Assembly (NCBI GenBank): GCA_964489425.1
Contig: CAZAYP010000027.1
Location: 1 to 63,501, forward strand
DNA from: CAZAYP01 sp964489425 [NCBI: uncultured Verrucomicrobiota bacterium]
Lineage (GTDB): Bacteria > Verrucomicrobiota > Kiritimatiellia > RZYC01
DNA: 63,501 nucleotides
Direction of reading: 5' to 3'
The notes under the pieces were generated by a model that was not told the DNA's origin, did no database searches, and was given only the letters and a program-made list of their open reading frames with translations. A program made the position numbers and the translations under genes. Positions 51,633 to 60,154 of this stretch are shown piece after piece; position 1 is the first letter of the stretch; every line of letters starts with the position of its first letter.

Positions 51633-52894
51633 GGCGGTGCGCGCTCCGCCGGCGGCGCAGCCAGCCAGCCTTCAGCCAGTACGCGGCGCGCCACGGTGTC
51701 CGCGGCCAGGTCCTGGCCACGGTCATTCCAATGGTCGTCGCCGCCGTGGAAGTACAGCGCATCGGCGCCGGCCTGCTCGAACAGGGGCCACAGGTCCACG
51801 AACGGAAACTTGTTGGCGGAGGACAAGCCCACCAGCACGCTGCTCAGCCGCGGGCGCTGGTAATCGGGATAGATTGCGGCGTCCACCTGGTAGTCGTAGT
51901 TGGTGCAGAGGTCGATGGGCGAGGGCACGAGTACCAGCAGCCACGGCACGCCCGCGGCCGCGGCGGCGTCCCGGCTCACGCGCAAGGCGGCCACCATGAG
52001 CCGCAGCTTCAAGGCCGAAGCCGCGGTCCCCGGCTCCACGGCCAGGTCCGCGTCGTAGTGGTCGACCAGGGCATTGAGCACGGCCGTGGTGTTGGTCTGG
52101 TAGTCGCGGTATTCGGCATGGCAATCGTCCAGCGACTCCATGACATAGCTGTAGTTGACGTCCTTGCGCGGATGGGAATATTTTTTGTACTTCAGGTTCT
52201 TGACGCGCTTGACCACCTTGCGGATGAAGTTCCGGAACGCGTTCGCCAGGCGCAGGCCGCGCTGGGCGCCCGGGTCGGCGGCGGCGCGCATCTCGGCCGC
52301 GAGCGGCGGGCTTAGCTGCGCGGGCTGCCACGCGGAGCGGCCGTCCGCGTCAAGGCGCAGGAGCTTGTTGCGGACCAGGTCGCCGTAGTCGTTGTCCACG
52401 AACACGCATTGAACCACCGCGTCCGGTTTGAGTTTCGGCAGGTCATGGGCCAGCCGCAAGGCCACCTGGTCCGGCCCGTAGCCGTTGACCCCCGCGTTGA
52501 TCACGTCCACGCCCGTCGTCACGGCGCTGCCCAGGTGCGCTTGCAGCCGCGTGGCAAAAGTGTTCTCTTCCCGCGAATACTCGCCGGCCACCATGGAATC
52601 CCCGTACACGACCACGCGCAGGCGGTTGGTCAGGGTCTCCAGTTCGGGCCCGCGGTACCCGGCGCGGTTGATGGCCACGGGAATCCGGGCGCCGCCGTTG
52701 ACCGGCTTGCGGAAGAAAACTTTCTGCGCGCCGGGGATGTATTCGTACAGGAGCACCGGGTGCGGCCGCAGCACCGTGGGCCGGAACGGGAACAGGCGGC
52801 GGTACGCCATCTCGGCCAGCGCCAGCATCAGCGCGGCCGCGACCAGCAGCGCCGAAAGTCGAAATGCCCACGGTTTCCAGCCCGATGTTTTCAT
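51629..52894 (-). CDS. SGNH/GDSL-type hydrolase, membrane-anchored
   Basis: 421 residues. An N-terminal TM anchor (~11-30) precedes the SGNH fold. Block I is VVVYGDSMVAGE (S100), block III NAGVNGYGPDQ, and the C-terminal catalytic Asp/His lie in GGDDHWND (~386-388). Such enzymes are esterases or acyltransferases, often acting on cell-surface glycans. It is first in an operon with the NodB deacetylase and a small membrane protein. It is divergent from the gene at 52966 across a 71-base spacer. Confidence 0.82.
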   Translation of the reverse strand: MKTSGWKPWAFRLSALLVAAALMLALAEMAYRRLFPFRPTVLRPHPVLLYEYIPGAQKVFFRKPVNGGARIPVAINRAGYRGPELETLTNRLRVVVYGDSMVAGEYSREENTFATRLQAHLGSAVTTGVDVINAGVNGYGPDQVALRLAHDLPKLKPDAVVQCVFVDNDYGDLVRNKLLRLDADGRSAWQPAQLSPPLAAEMRAAADPGAQRGLRLANAFRNFIRKVVKRVKNLKYKKYSHPRKDVNYSYVMESLDDCHAEYRDYQTNTTAVLNALVDHYDADLAVEPGTAASALKLRLMVAALRVSRDAAAAAGVPWLLVLVPSPIDLCTNYDYQVDAAIYPDYQRPRLSSVLVGLSSANKFPFVDLWPLFEQAGADALYFHGGDDHWNDRGQDLAADTVARRVLAEGWLAAPPAERAPP

Positions 52895-52965
52895 ATTGGT
52901 TTTTTTGCGATTTTTCAGGATAGTATAGGAAACAGCCGCAAGGCAAACAATCCCGGGAGCGTGGC

Positions 52966-53463
52966 ATGAAAGTAATGAACGGCCTTTTGATGCTGGCCAT
53001 CCTTGGCTTGGCGATTTACTGGTTTTTCTGGGTGCGGGGCCGACCGGCCGAACCCGCCTCTGCGCCCGTCAAGGTTTTTGTCACGGCCACGCCGGTCGCC
53101 CGGGCGCCGACAACCCAGCCGGCGCCGATGGCCGTGGTGCCTGCCGCGACCCCCGTAGCCGCGGCCACGCCGGAACCCGCGCCCACGCCGACCATGGTCC
53201 TGCCGCCGGGCAAAACCATCATCGGCTATGTCAGCCCGCTCACCAACATCATCAAGAACCTGCGCGACGAGGACGTCATCATGACGCCCGCCCAGGTCTT
53301 CCCGGTCATCGGCGAGACCAACCTGCTGTACCAGGTGCTGTACCAGCCGCCCGGCAAAGCGCGGCCGCTGACCACCTACATCACCAAGATTGATGCCCGC
53401 TTTATCTCGATCTATGAGTACGAGAAAAGCCGGCGGCCGGCCGCGGCCAAGGTGATCCCGTGA
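52966..53463 (+). CDS. Hypothetical membrane-anchored protein with Pro/Thr/Ala linker
   Basis: 165 residues of unknown family. One TM helix (~6-24, LLMLAILGLAIYWFFW), then a low-complexity Pro/Ala/Thr linker (~30-80), then a small C-terminal domain (~84-155) with VSPLTNIIKNLRDEDVIMTPAQVFPVIGET. The stop overlaps the next start by four bases. A divisome- or envelope-type role is possible from the layout, but there is no direct evidence. Confidence 0.7.
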   Translation: MKVMNGLLMLAILGLAIYWFFWVRGRPAEPASAPVKVFVTATPVARAPTTQPAPMAVVPAATPVAAATPEPAPTPTMVLPPGKTIIGYVSPLTNIIKNLRDEDVIMTPAQVFPVIGETNLLYQVLYQPPGKARPLTTYITKIDARFISIYEYEKSRRPAAAKVIP

Positions 53464-54710
53464 CGGCGCGCGTGGCCACTTATGTGCCGGTGCTGTCGCC
53501 GCTGCACGACCGCCACGCCCTGCGGGAGCTTGAGCAGGCATGCCTGGAGCGCCTGGCGCCGCTGGGCCTGCAGGCCGCGGGCGTTGCGGACGCGGTCCCG
53601 GACGATGTCCTCATCTTCCTCGTCCTCAGCGGCGGCACCGAGCGTGAGATGGAGCGCTTGCGCCTGCAATGGGATCCTGCGGGAACCCGGCCGGTCTGGT
53701 TGCTGGCCATCCCCCTGCACAACTCGCTGGCCGCGGCGCTCGAGTTCCTGGCCGCGCGGCGCGATCGCGGCCAGCCGGGGCGCGTGTTTTACCTGCCCCT
53801 GGATGGCGGCGCGCCGGCGGACCTGGCGGAAGCCCTGCGCGTGGTGCAGGCGTGGCGCGGCATGCGCCACGCGCGCCTGGGACTGGTCGGCGCGCCGTCG
53901 GATTGGCTGCTGACCTCCGGCCAGGACGACGCCTTGATCCGCGCGGCATGGGGCCCGGCCATGGTCCATATCCCGATCGACGAATGCCTGCGCCTGTACG
54001 ACGGCGCAGCCGGCCAACCGGCCGCGGCCGCGGCCGCCGCCTGGCGCGATCTGGCCACGGCCTGCCGCGAACCCACGGCGGACGATCTTGCCAAGTCCCG
54101 GCGCATGCTGGACGCGCTCGCCGCCCTGGTGCAACAGCACCGGCTCGACGCCCTGACCATCCGCTGTTTCGACCTGCTCGGCGCGCGCGATGTCACCGCC
54201 TGCCTGGCCCTGGCCCAGCTCAACACCGACGGCCTGCCGGCCGGCTGCGAGGGCGACTTGCCCAGCGCGCTGGGCATGCTGTGGGCCCGGCTCCTGCTGG
54301 GCGCCTCCGCCTGGATGGCCAACCCGTCGCGGCTTGACCCGGACAAGTCGCTGTTGACCGTGGCGCATTGCACCATCCCGCTGGACATGGTTTCCGGCCA
54401 CGGCCTGCGGTCTCATTTTGAATCCGGCCGCTGCGCGGCCGTGGCCGGCCAGCTGGCGGCAGACGAGGTTACGGTGTTCCGCCTCGGCGGCTCCCGGCTG
54501 GACGAGTACTGGGTCACGCAGGGACGCGTGGTGGAACGCGGCCGTGACGAGCAGTTGTGCCGCACCCAGGCCACGCTCCAGCTGGACGAGCCCGGGGCCA
54601 TTCCCCGGATCCTGGCGCGCCCGCTGGGCAACCACTTGCTGGTGGTGGCTGGCCGGCACGCGGCGTTCCTGCGCCGCGCCTTTGAGCTGCTGGGCGAGTT
54701 GCGCGGCTGA
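53460..54710 (+). CDS. L-fucose isomerase-like protein (FucI superfamily)
   Basis: 416 residues starting at GTG. The C-terminal half shows the FucI-like metal region GCEGDLPSALGMLW (Glu near residue 263), the preceding IRCFDLLGARDVT, and LGNHLLVVAGRH at the end. The family converts aldoses to ketoses (fucose/arabinose type), but several members have other or unknown functions. A class II aldolase, the usual partner, lies two genes downstream with lpdA between. Substrate unknown. Confidence 0.75.
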   Translation: MTARVATYVPVLSPLHDRHALRELEQACLERLAPLGLQAAGVADAVPDDVLIFLVLSGGTEREMERLRLQWDPAGTRPVWLLAIPLHNSLAAALEFLAARRDRGQPGRVFYLPLDGGAPADLAEALRVVQAWRGMRHARLGLVGAPSDWLLTSGQDDALIRAAWGPAMVHIPIDECLRLYDGAAGQPAAAAAAAWRDLATACREPTADDLAKSRRMLDALAALVQQHRLDALTIRCFDLLGARDVTACLALAQLNTDGLPAGCEGDLPSALGMLWARLLLGASAWMANPSRLDPDKSLLTVAHCTIPLDMVSGHGLRSHFESGRCAAVAGQLAADEVTVFRLGGSRLDEYWVTQGRVVERGRDEQLCRTQATLQLDEPGAIPRILARPLGNHLLVVAGRHAAFLRRAFELLGELRG

Positions 54711-54817
54711 GCCGGCATCCGTCCGGCCCGGTTCGTTTCCGCTTTACCCCCGGGGGCCGGCGTGGCATGGATCATCTGCAAGCGGAACGAATCCGTTCCG
54801 CGCAAAAGGAAACTGAG

Positions 54818-56218
54818 ATGGAATCTTTTGACGTGGTCGTGATCGGCGCGGGACCCGGCGGGTACCCGGCCGCCATCCGCGCCGCGCAGCTCGGCGCCCG
54901 CGTGGCCCTGGTGGAACAGGCGGAGCTTGGCGGCACCTGCCTTAACCGGGGCTGCATCCCCACCAAGGCGCTCATCGCCGGCGCGGACCTGCTGCAGCAC
55001 ATGCGCGCGGCCGGCGAACTCGGGATCCGCACCGGCGCGGTCTCCGCCGACTACGCCGCCATGGCGCAGCGCAAGGAGGCCGTAGTGGCCAAGCTGCGGC
55101 TGGGCATCAAAAACCTTCTGCAGGGCAACAAGGTCCAGGTGTTCACCGGCCGCGCGGCGTTCACCAGCGCCACCGGAATCCAGGTGGCCGCGGCCGGCGG
55201 CGCGCCCGTGGATATCGCGTTCAGCAAGGCCATCATCGCCACCGGCTCGGTCCCGGTGTGGCCGGACGCCATGCCCCGTTCCCCGCGGGTCATGGACAGC
55301 ACCGCCTTTCTCGCGCTGACCGCGCTGCCGCCGGACCTGATCGTGCTGGGCGGCGGGTACATCGGCTGCGAGCTGGCCTGCCTGGCCGCCGCCCTGGGCG
55401 CCAAGGTGACGGTCGTGGAGTTGCTCGAGGACGTCCTGCTGCTGCTGGACCCGGACGCGCGGCGCGAAATCCGGCGCAGCATGGAGAAGAACCTGGGGAT
55501 CACGGTCATGACCGGCCATGCGCTCGAGAACCTCAACGCCACGGAGACCGGCGTGTCCGGCCAGGTGGCGGGCCAGCCCATCCAGGCCCACAGCCTGCTG
55601 GCCGCCCTCGGCCGCCGGCCGTTCACCGCCGGCCTGGACCTTGACCAGGCGGGCTTGAAAACCGATGCGCGCGGGTTTGTGCCGGTGGACGAGCTCAACC
55701 GGACCGCCGTGGCCAACGTGTACGCCGTGGGCGACTGTAACGGCGGGCCGCAGCTGGCGCACGCGGCGACCGCGCAAGGCCTGGTCGCCGCGGAGCACGC
55801 CTGCGGCCAGACGCCGGCCCCCAACGAGCGCCTGGTGCCGGGCGTGATCTTCACCCTGCCCGAGGCGGCCGTGGTGGGCTTGACCGAGCAGGCAGCGGCG
55901 CGGCAGAACCAGGCCGTGGCCACCGGGAAATTCATGTTCGGCGGGCTGGGCCGGGCCCTGGCGGCCCATGCGACGCAGGGCTTCGTCAAGTGGGTGGCGG
56001 ACGCGCAAACCCGCCGCCTGCTGGGCGCCGCGGCCGTGGGGCCGCACGCCACGGACCTGATTGCCGAAGCCACGCTGGCCATCCGCCAGGGCCTGACCGC
56101 CCACGACCTGGGCCGCGTCGTGCACGCCCACCCCACCTTCAACGAAGCCTGGATGGAGGCCGCCCACGCCGTGGACGGCGCCTGCATCCATGCCGCGCCA
56201 CGACCGCGCAGGGCCTGA
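54818..56218 (+). CDS. lpdA: Dihydrolipoyl dehydrogenase
   Basis: 466 residues. The FAD-binding motif is VVVIGAGPGGYPAAI, the redox disulfide is CLNRGCIPTK, and the NAD-binding motif is VLGGGYIGCELACLAAALG. The C-terminal catalytic H-x-x-x-x-E is in HAHPTFNEAWMEA. It reoxidises lipoamide in 2-oxo acid dehydrogenase or glycine-cleavage complexes. No E1/E2 genes are adjacent. The start is placed by AAGGAAA upstream. It is possibly co-transcribed with the aldolase gene 4 bases downstream. Confidence 0.93.
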   Translation: MESFDVVVIGAGPGGYPAAIRAAQLGARVALVEQAELGGTCLNRGCIPTKALIAGADLLQHMRAAGELGIRTGAVSADYAAMAQRKEAVVAKLRLGIKNLLQGNKVQVFTGRAAFTSATGIQVAAAGGAPVDIAFSKAIIATGSVPVWPDAMPRSPRVMDSTAFLALTALPPDLIVLGGGYIGCELACLAAALGAKVTVVELLEDVLLLLDPDARREIRRSMEKNLGITVMTGHALENLNATETGVSGQVAGQPIQAHSLLAALGRRPFTAGLDLDQAGLKTDARGFVPVDELNRTAVANVYAVGDCNGGPQLAHAATAQGLVAAEHACGQTPAPNERLVPGVIFTLPEAAVVGLTEQAAARQNQAVATGKFMFGGLGRALAAHATQGFVKWVADAQTRRLLGAAAVGPHATDLIAEATLAIRQGLTAHDLGRVVHAHPTFNEAWMEAAHAVDGACIHAAPRPRRA

Positions 56219-56222
56219 CGCC

Positions 56223-56873
56223 ATGCAAATTCCCCGGCAGGAACTGGCAGAGTACGGCCGCAAAATCGCCCAGCGCGGGCTGACCGCCGGCGCCGGCGGC
56301 AACCTCAGCGTGCGCGACGCGCGCATGCTCTGGATCAAGCCCAGCGGCATGGCCATGGAAGAGCTGACGGGCCGCGACATGTCCGGCCTGGACCTGGCCA
56401 CCGGCCGGCTGATCGAGGGCCAGCGGCCCAGCTCGGAATGGCCGTTGCACGTGGCGGTGTACAAGGCGCGGCCGGACATCCTGGCCGTTTTCCACACGCA
56501 TTCGCCGTGGGCGTCCGGGGTGGTCACCAGCACCGCGGACGTGTGCCCGATGTTCGCGGAGGTGGTCAACGATCTCGGCCGGATCGCGGTCGTGCCTTAC
56601 ATCACGCCCGGGGGCCAGGACTTGGCGCGGGCCGTGGCGGACGCGGCGCGCGACCACGACACGATCTTCATGGTCAACCACGGGGTTGTGGCCCTGGGCC
56701 GGACCATGAAGCAGGCCTATTACCGCTGCTGCGTAGCCGAAGACGCGGCGCGCTCGCTGGTGGCGGCCCGGCTCGTCGGCCAGCCGTGTTTCCTGACCGA
56801 GGCGCAGATCGCCGAACTGCGGGGGCTGGAAGTGGCCGCCTACCGGACGGCCGTGGCCGAAGGCCGCGCCTGA
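56223..56873 (+). CDS. Class II aldolase/adducin-family protein (fuculose-phosphate aldolase-like)
   Basis: 216 residues, typical for L-fuculose-1-phosphate aldolase-type enzymes. GGNLSVR and KPSGMAMEEL bind substrate phosphate. Zn2+ ligands are the two His in FHTHSPWA and a third in VNHGVVALG. It cleaves sugar phosphates to dihydroxyacetone phosphate and an aldehyde. With the FucI-like isomerase upstream it suggests a deoxysugar or pentose route, but no kinase is present here. Confidence 0.87.
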   Translation: MQIPRQELAEYGRKIAQRGLTAGAGGNLSVRDARMLWIKPSGMAMEELTGRDMSGLDLATGRLIEGQRPSSEWPLHVAVYKARPDILAVFHTHSPWASGVVTSTADVCPMFAEVVNDLGRIAVVPYITPGGQDLARAVADAARDHDTIFMVNHGVVALGRTMKQAYYRCCVAEDAARSLVAARLVGQPCFLTEAQIAELRGLEVAAYRTAVAEGRA

Positions 56874-56886
56874 GGCGGCGCGCCGC

Positions 56887-57906
56887 TCAGCGGAACTGGG
56901 CGAGGAACCGGACGTCGTTCTCGTACCACAGGCGGATGTCGGGCACGCCGTAGAGCACCATGGCAATGCGCTCAATGCCCATGCCGAACGCGTAGCCGGT
57001 CACCTGCTCGGGGTCGTAGCCCACGGCGCGGAACACGTTGGGGTCCACCATCCCGGCGCCGGCGATCTCGATCCATCCGCTGTGCTTGCACAGCCGGCAG
57101 CCGGCGCCGTGGCACAGGTGGCACGAGAAGTCCACCTCCACGCTGGGCTCGGTGAACGGAAAGAAGTGCGCGCGAAACCGGGTCTTGATGTCCGGTCCCA
57201 TGAGCTGCCGCGCAAAGTAGGCCAAATCGCCCTTGAGGTCGGCCATGGAGACCTGGCGGTCCACGTACAGGCCTTCGATCTGGTGGAAGTTGGCGCTGTG
57301 GGTGGCGTCGGTCGTGTCGCGGCGGTAGCACCGGCCCGGGGCCACGATGCGCACCGGGGGCGAATGTTGTTCCATGTAGCGCACCTGGACCGGCGAGGTC
57401 TGGGTGCGCAGCAGGCGGCCGTCGTCCAGGTAAAAAGTGTCCTGGATGTCGCGCGACGGATGGTCGGCCGGCGTGTTGAGCGCGTCGAAGTTGTGGTACT
57501 CGGTCTCGATGTCCGGCCCCTCGGCCACGGTGAACCCGAGCGCGCGGAAGATCGCCACCACTTCCTCGATGATCTGGTTCACCGGGTGGCGCCCGCCCAG
57601 GGCCGGCCAGCGGCCGGGCAGCGTGGGGTCCAGCGTTTCGGCCGGCGCCGCCGCGGCCTGGGTGGCCAAAGCGTCCTGGCGGCTTTTCAAGGCCGTTTGC
57701 AGGCCGTTTTTCAGCTCGTTGGCCAGGCGTCCCAGCTCGGGCCGCGCGTCCGGCGGGGCCTCCTTGAGCCCCTGCATGATCTCCGGCAGGCGTCCCTTGC
57801 GTCCAAGATACTTGATGCGGACGGCTTCCAGCGCGCCGGCGTCCGCGGCGGCCGCGGCTTCGCGCAGCGCCTCGTCTTTCAGCTCTCTAAGATCCTCGAT
57901 TCTCAT
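56887..57906 (-). CDS. pheS: Phenylalanyl-tRNA synthetase alpha subunit
   Basis: 339 residues. An N-terminal coiled coil (~1-85) is followed by the class II catalytic core: HPVNQIIEEVVAIFRALGF, GRCYRRDTTDATHS (motif 2), FFPFTEPSVEVDFSC, a Cys-rich CHLCHGAGCRLCKHSGW, and motif 3 GMGIERIAMVLYG. It charges tRNA-Phe together with PheT. pheT is not adjacent; the downstream neighbour converges. Confidence 0.96.
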   Translation of the reverse strand: MRIEDLRELKDEALREAAAAADAGALEAVRIKYLGRKGRLPEIMQGLKEAPPDARPELGRLANELKNGLQTALKSRQDALATQAAAAPAETLDPTLPGRWPALGGRHPVNQIIEEVVAIFRALGFTVAEGPDIETEYHNFDALNTPADHPSRDIQDTFYLDDGRLLRTQTSPVQVRYMEQHSPPVRIVAPGRCYRRDTTDATHSANFHQIEGLYVDRQVSMADLKGDLAYFARQLMGPDIKTRFRAHFFPFTEPSVEVDFSCHLCHGAGCRLCKHSGWIEIAGAGMVDPNVFRAVGYDPEQVTGYAFGMGIERIAMVLYGVPDIRLWYENDVRFLAQFR

Positions 57907-58059
57907 GGCTGGCCCGAATCATGCCGCGGGTTTGCCGATAAAGCGAGGCTAAAAACGGACACGGGATGGGCCGGGGGTGGGCGAAGGGTGCGGGGGCGTT
58001 GCTGCCGCGTGGGGGGGGGCAAGCCGGCCGATGCGCTTGCGCGGCGTGCGGCTGGCAGC

Positions 58060-58275
58060 TCAGGTCTGCGCTGACCCCGCGCCGCCGTGGCCATCAAAGT
58101 ACTGGCTGGCATAGTGGATATTCCAATCCACCATGGCCCGGTCCCAGTCCCGGCCCGCGGCCGCATGCGCACATCCCGGGAGCTCGCGCCGTTCCACCTC
58201 GCGCTCGATCTCGCGGCAATATTTTACCAGCCGGAACTGCTCCAGCCAGATATCGTTGTGTTGCGCCGTATTCAT
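58060..58275 (-). CDS. Small hypothetical protein
   Basis: 71 residues from MNTAQHND. The sequence is charged and helix-forming (LVKYCREIEREVERRELPGC) with DWDRAMVDWNIHYASQYFD at the end. Composition looks protein-like rather than random, but no clear SD exists and I recognise no family. The rest of the spacer 57907-58461 contains a G-run near 58010 and nothing else I can assign. Confidence 0.4.
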   Translation of the reverse strand: MNTAQHNDIWLEQFRLVKYCREIEREVERRELPGCAHAAAGRDWDRAMVDWNIHYASQYFDGHGGAGSAQT

Positions 58276-58461
58276 AACAACTTGACTGGTAGCACAACCC
58301 ATGCCATAGCGTGTTTCGACGCGGTTGTGGTTGTGATTGGCCCGGGCTGGTTACTTGTCGCCATCCCGTGGCGTCGCCGGTGGCGGCATGGACCTTTCTT
58401 GCCATGCAGTGGCGGTGACGCGAGTTCCGGCCGGCGGAAGTTTATGACCTGGAGGTGAACG

Positions 58462-59109
58462 ATGAACTATAAAAAAGCTCTGGTTCGGGTTTCCGTCTTC
58501 CTGGCGTTGGCCTCGGCCCTCGCGGCCGGGTCGGCCACCAACCGGGGCATCGTGGTCCTGCAACCGATCGAACCTCCGCGCCTCCGATTTGCGGTGCTCG
58601 TGCCGGAGGTCACCCAAACCTACACCCAGCGGTACCATTCCCACGACACCCAGGCCGGCCTGGCGCAGAACATCCTCCTGGCCGCCTTGCGCAACGCTGG
58701 GTATGACGTGATCGCGCTGGAGCCGGATGGGGCCGGCGGGGGCGTGGACGCGGCCCGGCGGCGCGCGGCCATGCAGCGGGCCGACTACCTGGTGTACGGC
58801 CAGGCCTCGGCCGCGCAGATCCTGAGCAGCCAGGCAGTGACGCTCGACAGCGTCCGCTCCGCCACCACGATCGAGGCGCAGATCGTGGACGTGAAGAGCG
58901 GCCGCATCGAGTACGCCGAGAACGCCAGCTCCACGGGCACCGCCCGCGAAAACGTCAACCAGGCCGCCGGCGCCCTCGAAGACGCCGCCCGCCGCCTGGC
59001 GCGCAAGGTCCTCAACGATGCCGACGACCTGGCCCAGCGCGCCGCCGACCAGGCGCCCCAGCGCGTGTTCACCCCGCCGCGCCGCGGCTCCGGAGCGGAT
59101 GTTCGGTGA
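58462..59109 (+). CDS. Hypothetical exported protein
   Basis: 215 residues. A signal peptide spans ~1-24 (VSVFLALASALAAGSA). The mature part has a Rossmann-like or CsgG-like start (FAVLVPEVTQTYTQ), an ADYLVYGQASAAQILSS segment, TTIEAQIVDVKSGRIEYAE, and a C-terminal amphipathic helix. The pattern recalls envelope proteins that build outer-membrane lipoprotein complexes, but this is not a firm match. GGAGGTGA lies just before the ATG. The stop overlaps srkA by four bases. Confidence 0.75.
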   Translation: MNYKKALVRVSVFLALASALAAGSATNRGIVVLQPIEPPRLRFAVLVPEVTQTYTQRYHSHDTQAGLAQNILLAALRNAGYDVIALEPDGAGGGVDAARRRAAMQRADYLVYGQASAAQILSSQAVTLDSVRSATTIEAQIVDVKSGRIEYAENASSTGTARENVNQAAGALEDAARRLARKVLNDADDLAQRAADQAPQRVFTPPRRGSGADVR

Positions 59110-60089
59110 GCACCCCTGCGGCGCCCGATTTCAGCGCCCTCACCCCGGACGCGGTGATCAACGCCGTGGAGGCGGCCTTGGGCGTTGCCTGCACCAACCT
59201 GTGCCGGCCGCTCAACAGCTACATCAACCGGGTCTACGAGGTCGGGCTGGACGCGGGCGGCTTCGTGGTGGCCAAGTTCTACCGGCCCGGCCGCTGGAGC
59301 CGGGCGGCGCTGCAGGACGAGCTCGATTTCCTGCACGAGTTGCATGCGGCCGAGGTCCCGGTCGTGCCGCCGTTGCCCGGGCCGGATGGCGCCCTGCTGC
59401 ACGACTTCGCCGGCGCAAGCTTCGCCGTGTTCCCCAAGCGCGGTGGCCGGCCGCTGGACGAGCCGGCGGCCAACGACTGGGTCCACCTTGGCCGCCTGAT
59501 CGCACGCCTGCATGCCGTGGGCGCGCAACGCGCACCCCGCGACCGGATCCGCCTGCACCCGCAGCACTCGACCCGCGCGCACCTGGAGTTCATCTTGGGT
59601 TCCGGAACCGTGGCGTCCCAGTACCGCCACGCCTATGAGGACGCGGTTCTGGAACTGGCGGCCGCCATCGCGCCGCTGTTCGCGGACGTGGACTCGTTGC
59701 GCCTGCATGCCGACTGCCACCGCGGCAATATTCTGCATCGGCCCGGCGAGGGGTTCCACCTGCTGGATTTCGACGACATGGCCGTGGGCCCCGCCGTGCA
59801 GGACCTGTGGCTGATGCTGCCGGACCGGCTGGCTGCGGCACGCACGGAGGCGGACCTCCTGCTCGAGGGGTACGAGACGTTTCTCGACTTCGACCGCGCC
59901 ACGTTGCGGCTGATCGAGCCGCTGCGCGCTATGCGCTTCATCCACTACACGGCCTGGTGCGCGCGCCAGAAGGCGGATGGCGGATTCGCGCGCCTGGCGC
60001 CCGACTGGGGCGCCTGCGACTTCTGGCGGCAAGAGCTGGCAGACCTCGCGAAGCAGCGCCAGGAAATCCGCGACGCGGCGGGCGTGTAA
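59106..60089 (+). CDS. srkA: SrkA/RdoA (YihE)-like stress-response Ser/Thr kinase
   Basis: 327 residues starting at GTG, of the APH/choline-kinase fold. The N-lobe has VVAKFYRPGRWS, with its lysine as ATP ligand, and DELDFLHELHAAEVPVVPPL. The catalytic loop is LHADCHRGNIL (Asp and Asn), and the metal site is LLDFDDMAVGPAVQDLW. In E. coli SrkA counters stress-induced death and is often paired with dsbA, which is absent here. It is coupled to the upstream exported-protein gene by a GTGA overlap. Confidence 0.9.
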   Translation: MSTPAAPDFSALTPDAVINAVEAALGVACTNLCRPLNSYINRVYEVGLDAGGFVVAKFYRPGRWSRAALQDELDFLHELHAAEVPVVPPLPGPDGALLHDFAGASFAVFPKRGGRPLDEPAANDWVHLGRLIARLHAVGAQRAPRDRIRLHPQHSTRAHLEFILGSGTVASQYRHAYEDAVLELAAAIAPLFADVDSLRLHADCHRGNILHRPGEGFHLLDFDDMAVGPAVQDLWLMLPDRLAAARTEADLLLEGYETFLDFDRATLRLIEPLRAMRFIHYTAWCARQKADGGFARLAPDWGACDFWRQELADLAKQRQEIRDAAGV

Positions 60090-60095
60090 CTGGGC

Positions 60096-60124
60096 TTCCC
60101 TTCCGCGCGGGCTTCTGGTACACT
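60096..60124 (+). promoter_or_regulatory. Candidate promoter of typA
   Basis: TTCCCT and TACACT are separated by 17 bases, about 30 bases before the ATG. Confidence 0.35.
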
Positions 60125-60154
60125 TTTCCGCCCTTGTTTTCAGAACGGAGCTGC

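Noticed and set aside
58005-58030. G-run near 58010 as a quadruplex or regulatory element
   Set aside because: It is a single homopolymer run without the four spaced G-tracts needed, so it is more likely simple low complexity.
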